Source: Eucalyptus grandis (lineage: Eukaryota; Streptophyta; Magnoliopsida; Myrtales; Myrtaceae). From it: 64,000 nt of DNA. Positions 35,576 to 47,543 of the stretch are shown in pieces. The notes beneath the pieces were generated by a model. That model did not search any database. It saw only the letters and a program-made list of their open reading frames with translations, and was not told where the DNA came from. The translations under genes were made by a program, and so were the position numbers. How positions within the stretch are numbered: position 1 is the first letter of the stretch; each line of letters begins with the position of its first letter. The stretch is from contig NC_052612.1 in NCBI RefSeq assembly GCF_016545825.1, forward strand, positions 47,475,738 to 47,539,737, read 5' to 3'.

Positions 35576-38224
35576 TCAGACCTCTACCAGCTTGTATGCA
35601 TGCATTTCATCTCCATAACCTTCCATCTGCAGCTTTTCCCAATCTAATTCGTTTCCGCCATTTTGAAACCTCTGTTTGAATGCCCCAGTCAACTCCATCG
35701 GATATACTCCTCTGCAGGGAAGTACTTCTCCTCGGTGCCCTTCCGGAGGTTGACCTCCTTGCTTTCATCTCTCTTCAGCTGGTGGGGCTACGTGAGTGTG
35801 GGTCCACTTGTAGCTCTTGTTATGGGGTTTACATCAAATTGCATAGAATAAAGTTCACTTTCAGCAGAGTCTTCTTTGCATTCGATCCCGTCTTCTACAG
35901 CTCCTCCATCATCCTCTTTTTCTTCACTGTAACGAGCACCGACACAACTTCTACTCAAGTAGTCTGAGACGTCTACCTTATTGGCATGACTTGGGGACGT
36001 CGACTTTTTCTTTCGACTTTTTGTTCCTAATGAAGCTTCAAGTTGATTCCTCAATTTATCAATGGCAGCATTTTTCTCCTCAATTTGATACCTAGCCTCA
36101 GAATGCTTCGTCTGGACCCTATCTTCGTATCACATCAGCTAATTGCATTATCTCTCTTTCCTTCTCCATTTCTTCCTGAATTTTCAGAGTTTCCCTCCTC
36201 AAGGTTTCTGCCTCATCTTCTCTTCACCGACAGTCCCAGCTAATTCATCACAGACTTGTTCAATTATCTCTCTCTCTCTTCTTCGCTCTCAAGTTCCTGA
36301 ACTGTCTTAAGCAGAGAAGCCTTTGACTCGGCTAGTTCTTTTCCAAGTTTCTTGTTTAAGCTCTCAATCCGTGCCCTCAGCTTCCTTTCTACTTCAAGTT
36401 CTCCAACAACAGACTCAATGGCAGCCTCAACCACTTTCCGCTCTTTGCTTCGCCATGCCGCCTTTCTTCGGCAAAACACTTCATCAGATAATTTATTTCA
36501 CTCTGTTCTGAGCGTTGTTCCTGGATAAGTTGATTAATCATCAAGCGAGCCCTCTCAAGTTCAGCATGCAAAGCTGACATGACAGACATGCTTGATGAGG
36601 GCCGATCTTCAGGGCCCCACATGCGATTTATAATCTTTAGCAGCTCTTTTGATGTGGTTAAGGCATTGCTAACGCCCTTCAGACGAGTCTTTACTCCTAC
36701 AATCTGGCCATTAGGTGTCTGAGGTTGAGATTTGTTTTCCATCTGCACTTTGAATGAAGAGATCTTCACCTTACAGTCCTCAAATTTGACTGTTGTATTT
36801 ATCAAAATCGTAATAAAAATGTAACAGACAGCTAATTTAAGTATGGACGGCCATATTGCTTATTCCAGATGACATGATATCAAGAAATTGAAAGGATCTG
36901 ACAGGTTATCAATCAAATTAACATACCAGAAAGATAAATAATAAAAAAAAATCTATGGAAAAATTTGATTAATCTTGATTGAAGGAGCTGAGAAAAAGGA
37001 AAGTGTTCTCTTTGTAAGGATGAAGATAGTCCTAAATTAATTTACCTCCATTAAACTGCCATTGCTAATAGAACCAAGAGCGCCACCATTTTGCTCTGTC
37101 ACCCTAAGTCTTTGGGAAAAGGATGATGATCTTCTCCTGTGACTGCCCGTTCCAGATCGATCCATCCTCTGCAAAAATAGAAAGATGCATTAGCTGAAAT
37201 CGAAGTTCAGCTGTATTGACTTTGCCAGAAATGGGAACTAGGGAAACTCTAGTGTGTGCAATATAGGAGACTCCTGACCCAGTTTCTCCTTTACACAATC
37301 GCACTAATGCACAACATATCCAAGAATAGAGAGACTGATAGATAATAAACATAATATCACAAGTATGTGTAAGAATAGAGAGACTGATATATAATAAACA
37401 TAATTAACTTCTAAAACTTACCATGCTTGCAATTAAGCGTAAACTAGTTAAGTCAATCAGCCAATAAGGCTAACCTTTCACAACCCGAAGTAACCACAAG
37501 TCACTACTCTGCCAACATACACACTCAAACTGATTTAAAAGGCAAATACTTTTCTCTATCTGTAAATTGAAGATGACATAAAGCACTGAATGGACAAGTG
37601 CTATTTGGATCTATTATCAACTTTAGGAATAAAGCCAAAAGTTATATCACAAGAGACTCTTCATCCATGGAAAACCAGGCAATAGCACAACAACTACGAT
37701 GAAGAACAAAGTTTCCTACTTGATCTAATTTTTTGGCTAGATAAGGTATCCACTTGGAATTTCTGATTACCTCTGAAACAGGACTGTGAGACGGATCGGA
37801 CAAATGTGGAGGAAGAGAACCTGAACGCACTGAACTGGCAATCCTCTCTCTCCCTCTCCTCCTTCTTCAACCTTCTTCCTTCCAATCCCTCCTTCACTCT
37901 TGGTGATGGCATCTCATTCATTTCCCAGAGAGTAGCGACCCAGCTTCCTCGCCGAAACCGGCTCCTGAAGCTTCCCTCTTGTACTTCGAGAGGGCGAGAA
38001 CTGAGGGGACTCCATGGTCCGCTGAGCCAACGACGGGGATCGGGAACTCATCAGCCTCCACGCGGGCATCGGAGTGGTAGAGCCGCCCCTTTTACCAATT
38101 AAAATTGCTCTCTTGAATCTGTAATGCTGACTATAGACGACGAGGATGATCCAGCCGGCGAAGACCCGCGTTTTCTAATTTTAGCAGGGATTAAAGTATC
38201 CATGGCTCGATCACTTCTTGGCAT
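35576..38224 (-). CDS. coiled-coil protein, At5g41620/BRANCHLESS TRICHOME-related family, with frame breaks
   Basis: Exon 1 (about 38,224-37,771) carries LIPAKIRKRGSSPAGSSSSS, RFKRAILIGKRGGSTTPMPA, EPVSARKL, WEMNEMPSPRVKE and SLPPHLSDPSHSPVSE. Exon 2 (37,168-37,046) begins RMDRSGTGSHRRRSSSFSQR and has clean borders at both ends (TTTTTGCAG before it, GAG/GTAAAT after it). Exon 3 (from about 36,780 down) carries ALTTSKELLKIINRMWGPED, LHAELERARLMINQLIQEQR, INYLMKCFAEE, VGELEVERKLRARIESLNKK and LGKELAESKASLLKTVQELE, then RNQLEASLGTKSR, LYSMQFDVN and SISDGVDWGIQTE. Motif order matches Arabidopsis proteins annotated as USO1-like or BRANCHLESS TRICHOME-related. These are long coiled-coil proteins with poorly known roles; BLT itself acts in trichome cell shape. 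About seven single-base slips are needed (near 38,125, 37,945, 37,840, 36,470, 36,265, 36,215 and 36,120), yet the residues on both sides stay conserved. Start (38,224 or 38,203) and end are approximate. Confidence 0.8.
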
Positions 38225-39060
38225 TGCACGTACTCGGTTTGATTTAGATCTGGCAAATCCAAAAGCACCAATATTTGAGCAAGACAGCGTGAACCCCAAA
38301 AGGAAAAGAAATCTAATCCAAAGCTCGACAAGCTATGCCAACATCCAAGAACAGGGTAGCGGCCAACACTCAACAGCAAAACGAAAAGCAGAGAAGCCAC
38401 GGAGATGAACCCAGAAACGATTTGCACAGAGATGGGTTTCAAAAAGGAAATACTTTTCTTTCTTTCTTTCTTCTTCACTCCATCTTGAAGACTAACGCGA
38501 GAGCACAAGAACTAATGCTCTCAAATTCATTCCGCATTTCCTCGGCTTCTCAGCAACAAAAACCCAGTTCCCTCCCGCAAAATCAACCAAATCTCCAACG
38601 AAAGAGTGCAAAGAAACACAGAAACTCGAAGCTACGGACAAAAAAATACGAAATTTATCCACAGGAACAACCAAGTCGTCATCTTTTTTCTCCCTGTTCT
38701 TCCACTACAAGCAAAAAGCACCAGCAACAAAATGCGAGCGAGATCTGGGTTTTCAAGATCGCACCTTTTTCAGGTGCATGAGCGGCAAGATTAGCCCTGG
38801 GATGGTGGGCAAGGCACCACTTGCGGACGAGCCCGGATCGGACGAGAGCCGCTGAGGCGGAGAGGCGAGCGCGATCGGGCAAAATGCGGAAAAGGGCGAG
38901 GAGGCCCGACCCTAAAGGGGTCGCGAGAATGTCGGGGGAGCTTTCTCGTGTTCCTCGAATGGCGTCTTCGTCTACGATTACGATGAGAGAGACGAAGAGG
39001 AGGAAGAGGAGGAAGAGGGAGGGAGGGAGGGAGGGACTTGACCAGTCCTAAAGCACTCAT
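38225..39060 (-). promoter_or_regulatory. leader and promoter region of the coiled-coil gene
   Basis: This stretch is upstream of the coiled-coil gene on the minus strand. It has a TTTC/TTCT run at about 38,454-38,475 and a CpG-rich block (about 38,770-39,050) ending in repeated GGGA units (about 39,015-39,038). The open frames here are low-complexity. The CpG-rich block probably marks the transcription start, which is an inference from composition. Confidence 0.4.
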
Positions 39061-40941
39061 TCAGCATCACCAACCTAATTAGCAAACACCCAAAGCCAAA
39101 AAAAAAAAAGGAAACATCACCAACCAAAAGCCCGTGTGACATAAAAAAAAGGCAGATACAAAGCCATTCGTATCTAAACCAAATCATCAAAATATGCATC
39201 ACCAATTATAATTTCGCACCGTGAAAATTTTCAAATTGATATGCTCGTGCTATAATTATCTCACATTAATTTTTGGGTCACAAAAGTTTTAAATCAAATG
39301 ACAAGTTTTAACGAAATCTTTCAAGTTTGAGAGAGATATGGAGGGGCATTAGCAGATCTTAACATATTTTTCAAATTAAGATTTCGGTTATTTTGACAAC
39401 TTTTGTGACATAAAAATTGATTTTTTACTTGTTTGGGTTTTTTCAATAATACGAAAAGCACGGCATGGATCTATAAGATTTTGTAATTTTTAATGATACG
39501 AGATTTACTTTGGCGTGAATGCGATGCAAATATGCTAATTTATGATTTTTAGTGATGTTAGTCCGTCAAATTTATTTTCATTGTGATTTTATTATCGTGG
39601 AACATATTATGCTTTTCAAATTTATGACCCTTTTAAATTTATCTGCAAGGTTAAAATACTGTCGGCTTTCTCCTTTAAACGAGAGACACGGGAGACACGG
39701 CCTATCAACAAGTGATTCGGACCACTTATTTAAAGCATGAATATATCCGAAGTATTGATTGCGTATGACTGCAGAAGAATTAGCGTGTTAAAAATTATAA
39801 AGTTTAAAGCGACTCAGGCCAAGCAGGAATCATTCTGCTGAGATCAGGTGCGGCGGAGCACACGAAAGGCACGGTGAGCTTGGTTTTCTCCTGGGCTGTG
39901 ATTGGCCGGGGAAGAACCCGACGACCTTATCCGGTCTGACCGGCTAGGCCCACGGCCAATCGTTTCGCCACGGAGGATGTGGACTGAGTGGACGCGCGCA
40001 TCACAGGAGTGGAGACAGCGAGCCGCCAGATCGGGATTTAAAAAAAGAAATCGGGGATTAATTAAAAATAATCATGATAATGATAATAATGGGCTGCGGT
40101 GGAGGACCGAGACAGGTAATTCTAATGCATAGGTTGCAATGGTTGCACATTCCTTTGCGTCCCTGGCTAATTTAAATTATCTAATTAAAAAAAGTCAAAG
40201 GTTTCCATGTGGAGGAATTTCGGCTTTGAATTTAGCTGGCAATAATAAAAGGAGGGGAATGTTTAGATCTTGTAATTATGATGTCATCCAATCATGTGGC
40301 ATGGCATTAAATAGTCACCTTGCCGGGAAAATCCATAGTCCATTTTAGTGATTCACGAGATTGGTATGTAATTAGGGCCGTTGGGATCAAAAGGAGTAAA
40401 AAATTCGATATACTTACTTACAGATATTTACGGGAAATTACCGAATGTAAAATTGTTAAGGGGATAATGAATTGAGGAAAATAATGATATAGAAGATAGT
40501 TACTTACTAATAGGGTTTTTAAATTTACGAATTGTGGAAGAATATTAGATCATGGTGATGAGTTACCATAAATTGGAAAATTATCATTTTGATAGAGTGG
40601 AGTATTGCGATTTTTCGTGGAAAGTTACGAGTGTCAAGATGTTCGAATTTTCGAGACTTCAGGGTAAATCACTACTCGTAAAGAATGGCTACCAACTTGT
40701 CGTTTATAGGGAGATTAAAATAATGGAAGATAATTATTAAGCTTAGCCACCGTCACTTATGACAATATGAGACTTTTAACTATTTTATTGGTTATTACTA
40801 AATGTTAGCATTTTCAGTTAACAAACTCTATAGACAAATGACTGTCCATATAGGTAAAAGACTATTTTTATTTGTGCAAACAGGTTACTAATATTACAAG
40901 TAAGTTACGACTAATAAAGGTGAATTACTAGTAGGGGGAAA
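39061..40941. other. spacer with a small fold-back at 39,262-39,432
   Basis: No gene was recognised. 'ttaatttttgggtcacaaaa' on the left pairs with the reverse complement of the right, 'tcaatttttatgtcacaaaa', and the match continues into 'cgaaatctt' on both sides, making a small inverted-repeat element (about 39,262-39,432). The rest is AT-rich. Confidence 0.5.
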
Positions 40942-41265
40942 TTGTCCAATCAATTCTAAACATATTGTACAAATATCAATTCATAACTAAACTTTACAAA
41001 TTTACCAATTTAATCTGAAACCTTTGTATGGAATTTTAATATATTTATTCTGATTAATTTTCATAAGAAATTGTCAATGTGGCAATGTGCCACGTAGGAC
41101 AACTAGCAATTAGTCGATGACTGAACAGTCGTGTCAGCAACTTTTAGCAAAATTTAAATGGAAACTACGTTGAAATTATATGCAAAAGTTTATGATTAAA
41201 TCGGCAAAATTAAAAATTGAGGACTGAATTAATATTCACACAATAGATTTAGAATTGATTGAGTA
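40942..41265. mobile_element. fold-back MITE copy flanking the PRCP array
   Basis: It starts 'attgtccaatcaattctaaa' and ends with the inverted counterpart ('...caatagatttagaattgatt'). 'gtgccacgtaggacaactag' lies in the centre. It belongs to the family at 12,350-12,810. Equivalent elements sit at the same place relative to the downstream flank in PRCP units 1 and 2 (50,648-51,115 and 61,185-61,475), so it predates the array's expansion. Confidence 0.7.
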
Positions 41266-42100
41266 ATCTCTCCTCTACCCGTAATTTTTTTAAAAATATA
41301 TACAAATTGGAAATGAGGGCATTTTGAGCAGCTAGCTAATTTTCATTGAATGAGAAATAAACGTTGGTGCTTCCAAAGATGACTCCAGAAGAATGTGCGA
41401 CTGCGATTATTTGAATCCCAATCAAAAGCTGTTCTACTTGGGCCTCAAAGCTTTTGAGCATTCAAGTGTAGATATCTTTATAGAGGGCAATCATCTTTGG
41501 CACCTCGATTTCATTCATTGGATTTACTTTCCTCTTGATTTTTTGATTTTTTTTCCCCATACATTATATAAAAGTTCACCAACCAATGGCACCGCGGGCT
41601 TTTCCTGTCCAATCTCCATTCAACGAACGCGGCGATGACTCCGAGAATTGCATGACAAAAGTAACAAAATTGAATGGAGACATCTCCGACACATGCTTGC
41701 AATAAAGGGGCAAGGACCCTTTACCCTGCTCAACGCGGGTCGGGTTAGAGAGGCTCTCCAATCAACGAACGGGGGCGATTACTCCAAGGGAGACTTTTCT
41801 ATGCTGAAGGAAAGCATTATCCATGGCCCATCTTGAGAGGAATTTCAACAGACATTTATGATTACTAGGCAAGAATGACAGTGGTACATGGTTGGAAAAT
41901 AGAAGGTGGAATCGGTCTGAGGTCCCCATGTCTTGTAAAATGGTTCTCCATTTATTGAGTTTTTTCAATTGAAGGGCTGTCCGGAAGTGGTGGTTGCTTG
42001 GGCACTTTTGGGACAATTATTGGAGGCTTAAAACTTCTAGCCATTCTCTTCCCAAACTAAGCAATGCTCTTAGGGCATCCGGAGTAGTTAATGCACCAAT
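41266..42100. repeat. remnant of an older third array unit (downstream flank only)
   Basis: This segment aligns by eye to 51,110-51,930 (unit 1) and 61,480-62,340 (unit 2). Shared blocks include 'gattatttgaatcccaat', 'cttttgagcattcaagtgta' against 'cttttgagtatctaattgta', and 'cttcccaaactaagcaatgc'. It is clearly more diverged than units 1 and 2 are from each other. It also carries an extra stretch of about 130-150 bp, where 'caacgaacgcggcgatgact' recurs as 'caacgaacgggggcgattac' (about 41,621 and 41,763). No PRCP exons precede it. Confidence 0.75.
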
Positions 42101-42501
42101 TATATTACCTTATATATGTGGGAGAACGGGTATTCTAATAGTCCCACAATTCTTTATGTAAATGCTATATGTGTGTGTGTGTTAAGAAAGCGGCAGTGCT
42201 AGAATATCCTATATGGCATATGGTATATGAATCCAGTGTCAAAATACCCCGTATGGTATATCTTATGTGGAATTTTGGTTGTTAGAAAATACCATATAAA
42301 TTAATATGATACGACCACCCTTTTTTTTGTGTGTAAATGCTATACATATGTGTGTGTGGGTATTAAGAAAGTCACAGTTCTAGAATATCAAGTATTCTAA
42401 TATTATCTCTTTTATGTATGTAAATGCTATATGTACATAGTGATAATATAAGAATACCCGATATGGTATATGGTAAATAGTGGCAGTGTCTAAATACCTT
42501 A

Positions 42502-43265
42502 TGGTTATGTTTGGCCATCTAAATTTCTAACTAAGATAGGATTAGATATGATAGGAAATGAAATTAAGGGGATTTGGTGATATTTTATACATGATTTGGT
42601 GATCGTAGTAATAAAGTTGGATATTCATATCGTATCATATATATCGTTGGATATAAATGACATATCAATATAAATGAATTGCAAATTTTATAAATAGAGA
42701 TGGTAAAAATTTCTCACAACACTCTTGTCTATTTTATTTTCATTTGCTTTTCTATTTTTCCTCTCTTTTTTGATTAATTTCCTTTTTATTTCTTTCTTCC
42801 ACTTCCATCGTTCTCTAACTAAATTTTATTAAATAGAAAACTATACTAATATACCTAAAATACCAAAACAACTAAAATATATAATAAATATATATTTATA
42901 TATTGAATTTATATTATAGGATAAAATTAAATTTGAATATATAAGTAAAAATAAGATTAAATAAAGAAACTAAATTTTTATTTTTTTGTTACTTTGAATT
43001 TATTATATTAGAATTCATTTATTGTTTATACTTGAAACATCATTTTAAATTTGTTAATCTAAGAAGTTTAATTTACTTGAAAAAAATAATTTTCCTTTTA
43101 CGAATACTAAAAATTCTATCCACCTTCATCCTACCTCCCATAAAATAATTTTATCCGATCTATATCCATAGTATATATAATTTTATCCTGTTTTGAACAG
43201 CACAAAACACAAAATAGGATAAATCTTATCCTATCATGGATTTTATCCCGACTACCAAATTACCA
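42502..43265. mobile_element. non-autonomous TIR element A
   Basis: The left end is 'ggttatgtttggccatctaa' and the reverse complement of the right end is 'atggtaatttggtagtcggg', a shared ATGGT/TTTGG terminus. The interior is AT-rich without coding capacity. Element B (43,466-44,172) and the truncated element C (53,971-54,690) share interior blocks such as 'cttccatcgttctctaac'. Confidence 0.55.
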
Positions 43266-43465
43266 TATAATATATGCCACATACCATATAGGGCATTCAT
43301 ATAAGGTATTCTAATGGTATGTAGTAGTATTAGACTACCTTATATTGTATGTCGTATATGGTATCTTTTTTTAAGACAACCAATGTATTTTTATCAATGA
43401 TACCTTATACGATATACCATATAGGGCATTCTTATTAGTGATATCTTATATAAATACCATATAGT

Positions 43466-44172
43466 CTACATTTTGATCGTTTAGATTTCTAATTAGGATT
43501 GGACTGAATAAGAAATGATATGGATTATATTATATCCTATCCACTATTGGTGAATTATAGCAATAAAGTTAAATATATTCACATTAGATCATGTACGTTG
43601 TTTGGTATAAATAGCATATCAATGTAAATGAGCCTAAAAGTTGCACAAATGGATATAGTAAAAATCTCTTGACACTCTTGCATACTTCATTTTTATATGC
43701 TTTTTTCTTTTTTTTTTTCTTCTCTTTTATAATTATTTTCTTATTTTTTAATTTCTTTTTCCCCTTCCATCGTTCTCAAACAAAATTTTATTAAATAGTG
43801 TTTATATTTTTATATCTATATATTGAATTTATATCACAAGATAGAATTAAATTTGAATAAGATTAAACTAAAAAAACATAAACGTTGTTACTTTTTGTTA
43901 TTTTGAATTTCTTATATTAGAATTCAAATATTATTTATATTGAAATATAATTTTAGTTTTATTAATTTAAGAAGTTTGTTATTCAAGAAAAATAATTTCA
44001 TACTATGGATATAAGATACCCTATTAACTTTTATTTTACCTTTCTCCTGGAATAATTTTATCCCTATATCCCTTTTATATCCAATTTTATCTTGTCTTAA
44101 GTAAGCATTAGATGTAAGATATAATAAATTTTATCTTACCCTGAATTTTATCTTGATTACCAAACATAGCCA
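43466..44172. mobile_element. non-autonomous TIR element B
   Basis: It is homologous to element A over most of its length ('catatcaatgtaaatgagcc', 'ttccatcgttctcaaacaaa'). The right end, reverse-complemented, reads 'ggctatgtttggtaatcaag'. The start of the 10.45-kb duplicated unit falls inside this element, at 43,524. Confidence 0.55.
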
Positions 44173-45496
44173 TATGGTATTTTAATCTTATACGATATAC
44201 CATATAGGGTATTCTTTTCAATGATACCTTATACGATATACCATATAGGGTATTTTAATACACTGATAGTGTTAAAAATACCATATACGACATATCCTAT
44301 AGGGTATTTGAATTCTACCAGTTTATTTTTATCAATGATAGTTAGAATACCCAATATGGTAACTTTTTTTTTTTTAAATTTTATTATCAATGATAGTCCA
44401 CCAAATAAGTGATCCCAATACCGACCAAAAAAAAAACTCATCCCAACATTTTAGGCAAGACCGATCTTCTTTGTCTCTCTCTAATTTCAATTCTCGTTCG
44501 CTGTCTCGCCATTTGGCAAGATCATCCCTCGCTTTCCTTCTCCTCTCATTCATCCAGAAAATTCTCAACCATCGCTCTCTAACGACCAGAGTGGCAACAA
44601 TGGGCTCTACAAGACTAGGTACTTCACGCAAATCCTCGACCATTTCAGCTACCGTCCCGAGAGCTACCAGACGTTCCAGCAGAGGTACTTAATTAACTCC
44701 ACCTTCTGGGGCGGCCCGCGGAAGAATGCCCCGATCTTTGTCTACACTGGGAACGAGGGTGACATCGAGTGGTTCGCCCAAAACACCGGTTTCATGTTTG
44801 AGACGGCACCCCACTTCAATGCCCTTCTTGTGTTTATTGAGGTATATTGCCAACTGATCCAAATACTCAAGCTGTAGTATCATATTTAAGCAATCAATGA
44901 TAGGACTTTCGTCATTTTGCTTTGCTTTTGCGAATTACATTACAGAAAGATGTAGAGTTTATCATTCTTATTTGTCTCTGTGAAGCATCGGTATTATGGG
45001 AAATCGATGCCGTTCGGGGGCAAAAAAGAGGTGGCGTACAGCAACGCAAGCATGTTGGGCTATCTCTCCTCGACGCAGACATTGGCGGACTACGCAACGC
45101 TGATAACCGATCTGAAGACGAACTTGACAGCCGAGCGTTCGCCAGTGTTGGTTTTTGGAGGTTCTTACGGGGGAAGTATGCTGCTGTTCCCTCACATATG
45201 TTAATAACTATAAACAAATTACTGGCTTCTCACTCTTCAGATTAATTGTTGTGTTTGACTTTAGAATAGATTAACTATGTAGCTGGCTGTGCATGCTTTC
45301 TGGTTTTAAAAGAAGACAACAATGGAGTAAACTTACTCGGATGTTCACTGAAAATATCGCAGGGTTGGCAGCATGGTTTAGGCTAAAGTATCCGCACATT
45401 GCAATCGGCGCTTTGTCTTCTTCTGCTCCGATCCTCGACTTTTTCAACGTCACCTCCCCTTATATCTTCAACGACATCATCACTCGAGACTTCAGG

Positions 45497-45539
<43 letters not shown>

Positions 45540-47494
45540 GAATTTGTTATTTTGTTTTTGGTTGCTCTTGAATTACAAGGACTCAAGAGAGTTTGGAATT
45601 AGGGATAAGGTCAGCCCGATGACAAGAAAGGTCTTGCTCGGCCACGGACTGGAAGATGTATGAAGTAATTTGCATGAGTAAACAAATCCGAAGATGGTCC
45701 TAACCTGGACATTTTAGTCAAAATTTCATAAAATCCCTAGTATATTCCTCAGACAAAACTATAATTCATAAGCAAAATCTTGTTATTCAGAAAAAGTCTG
45801 GACCACTACATTTCCATTTACTAAATCTCCAGTCTTATCATGTAAATCTAAATTCTTTTTTTTGAAATAGATAAAATGATATTGTTCATTTTCTTCTTCT
45901 TGAGATATTAATTTTTCCACACGCCGTATTCCCTGTGCCGGTACTTCAACTAATCCAAAACATCTGGTTCGTTTAATTGTACATGAAATTTTATCAATCC
46001 CTTAATTTTATTGTTCTTGTAAACCACAACGCGGTGTAACGTACTTATTTTACATGCACCATCAATCCAACGTTTGTGTTCTCGATACCAACCATATAGA
46101 TTTCACATGAATTGTGACTATGTGAAAACCACACAAGTCTAAGAGTGCGATTGATGTGAATGTCCAGAGCGAGAGCAAGAATTGCTACAAAGTGATCAAG
46201 CGATCATGGCAGAAGATTGAAGATACAGTGAAACAACAAGGTGGACTCGAGATCCTGCGAAAATCATTCAGACTATGCAAGTAAGAGATGACTCAAACAA
46301 TATCAGCTTCTCATGGATTTGATTTATTTATGTTTTTTTTTTTTTTTGGTGGGTTCTTTGTTTATGTAATGACCCCTTTGCAGGAACTTTAAGGATGCGG
46401 AATATCTCACAGGTTGGCTCGAAACTGCTCTCGTTTACGCGGCCATGACCGATTATCCAACTCCTTACAATTTCCTGACTCCCTTGCCTGCTTATCCGGT
46501 CAAACAGGTATAGCTTGCTCAACAAATAATAACTTATATTAGCAGTGTATTCCAAGCAATATCTTCAAGATCATACTTTATAGTATTGCAAGTCAAATTC
46601 AAATTCTTTTGGGGAACATAGATCTGATCTCAAAGGGAAAATAAAGTTACTTCTCGAATGAACCAATCTTGTTTTGAAGTAAGTAAACTTGGCTTAAAAA
46701 ATGCAAGACTTCTTGTAGCGTATGACCAATTCGTGAGGCAGATCTGATCTTTGAGGATTGTATCGTTGCGTGTGTGATTGACCAAGTCAAATGAAGGATT
46801 AAAATACTTTTTTCCGGCGCAAGACAACTTGGTCCCAAAACTTCATAAACGATTCCTGAGAATTTAATTAACTCGCTCCGTTGTGCCAATATTGAGGCGT
46901 GGCGGGGCCATTTTGTGAAATGCTTCTGTTAAATCTTCAAGATATAGTGCTAACAGAGTCGCGGAATTGAACAACTCAATGGCTGGACAGACAATCGGAC
47001 GCATGACTAATGTTTATGCTCTCTATTTTTACTTTGTGTAGATGTGCAAGGCGGTAGATGATCCGAGCAAAGGGGACGATGATTTTGCCAAATTGTATGG
47101 CGCGGCAAACATCTACTACAACTACAGCGGCGGCGACTCATGCTTCGATCTAATGGACGATTCCGATCCTCATGGCCTCAGCGGATGGGGATGGCAGGTA
47201 CCCAACAATTTTTCACTCTCTCAAAAGAAAAGATTTCCTAAGCAATGCCTCTTAAGAATTACATGTTACATTGGATTCAACTTGAAACCTTATCAACCAT
47301 TATCACATGAATAATGCTAGAGATGATAAGACTTATTTACTAAATGAATTTACTAAATGATGTGATAGAAAACTGTCAAGTGTTTAAAAAGGTATTCTGA
47401 CTTAATCTAGCAAACCCATCTAGTAGATGAGCTTTAACATCTCCGACATTAATCCAATCCGGAGATAGTAGTTGTGATGAGGTGAAGGTCATAA

Positions 47495-47498
<4 letters not shown>

Positions 47499-47542
<44 letters not shown>
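47499..47542. repeat. 44-base poly-T tract in intron 6 of unit 1
   Basis: An uninterrupted T run at a position where unit 2 has only a short T-rich stretch (about 58,171-58,195). It is probably slippage expansion. Just after it (about 47,594-47,657), 'gttagggaggac' plus 'taattaatagtaatacta' is present twice in unit 1 but once in unit 2. Confidence 0.9.

Positions 47543-47543
<1 letters not shown>

Larger units (their letters stand above)
42195..44365. repeat. cluster of near-palindromic ATACCATATAGGGTAT motifs
   Basis: Roughly fifteen variants of ATACC-ATATA-GGGTAT (its reverse complement is ATACCCTATATGGTAT) occur in three patches: about 42,195-42,500, 43,262-43,465 and 44,165-44,365. A further patch lies at 54,690-54,840 in unit 2. 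Two TIR elements lie between the patches. The patch nearest the gene ends about 100 bases before the PRCP exon 1 remnant. Confidence 0.65.

Noticed and set aside
38124..38408. 94-codon plus-strand frame that looks protein-like
   Set aside because: It is antisense to exon 1 of the coiled-coil gene, where conserved family motifs are clear on the minus strand.
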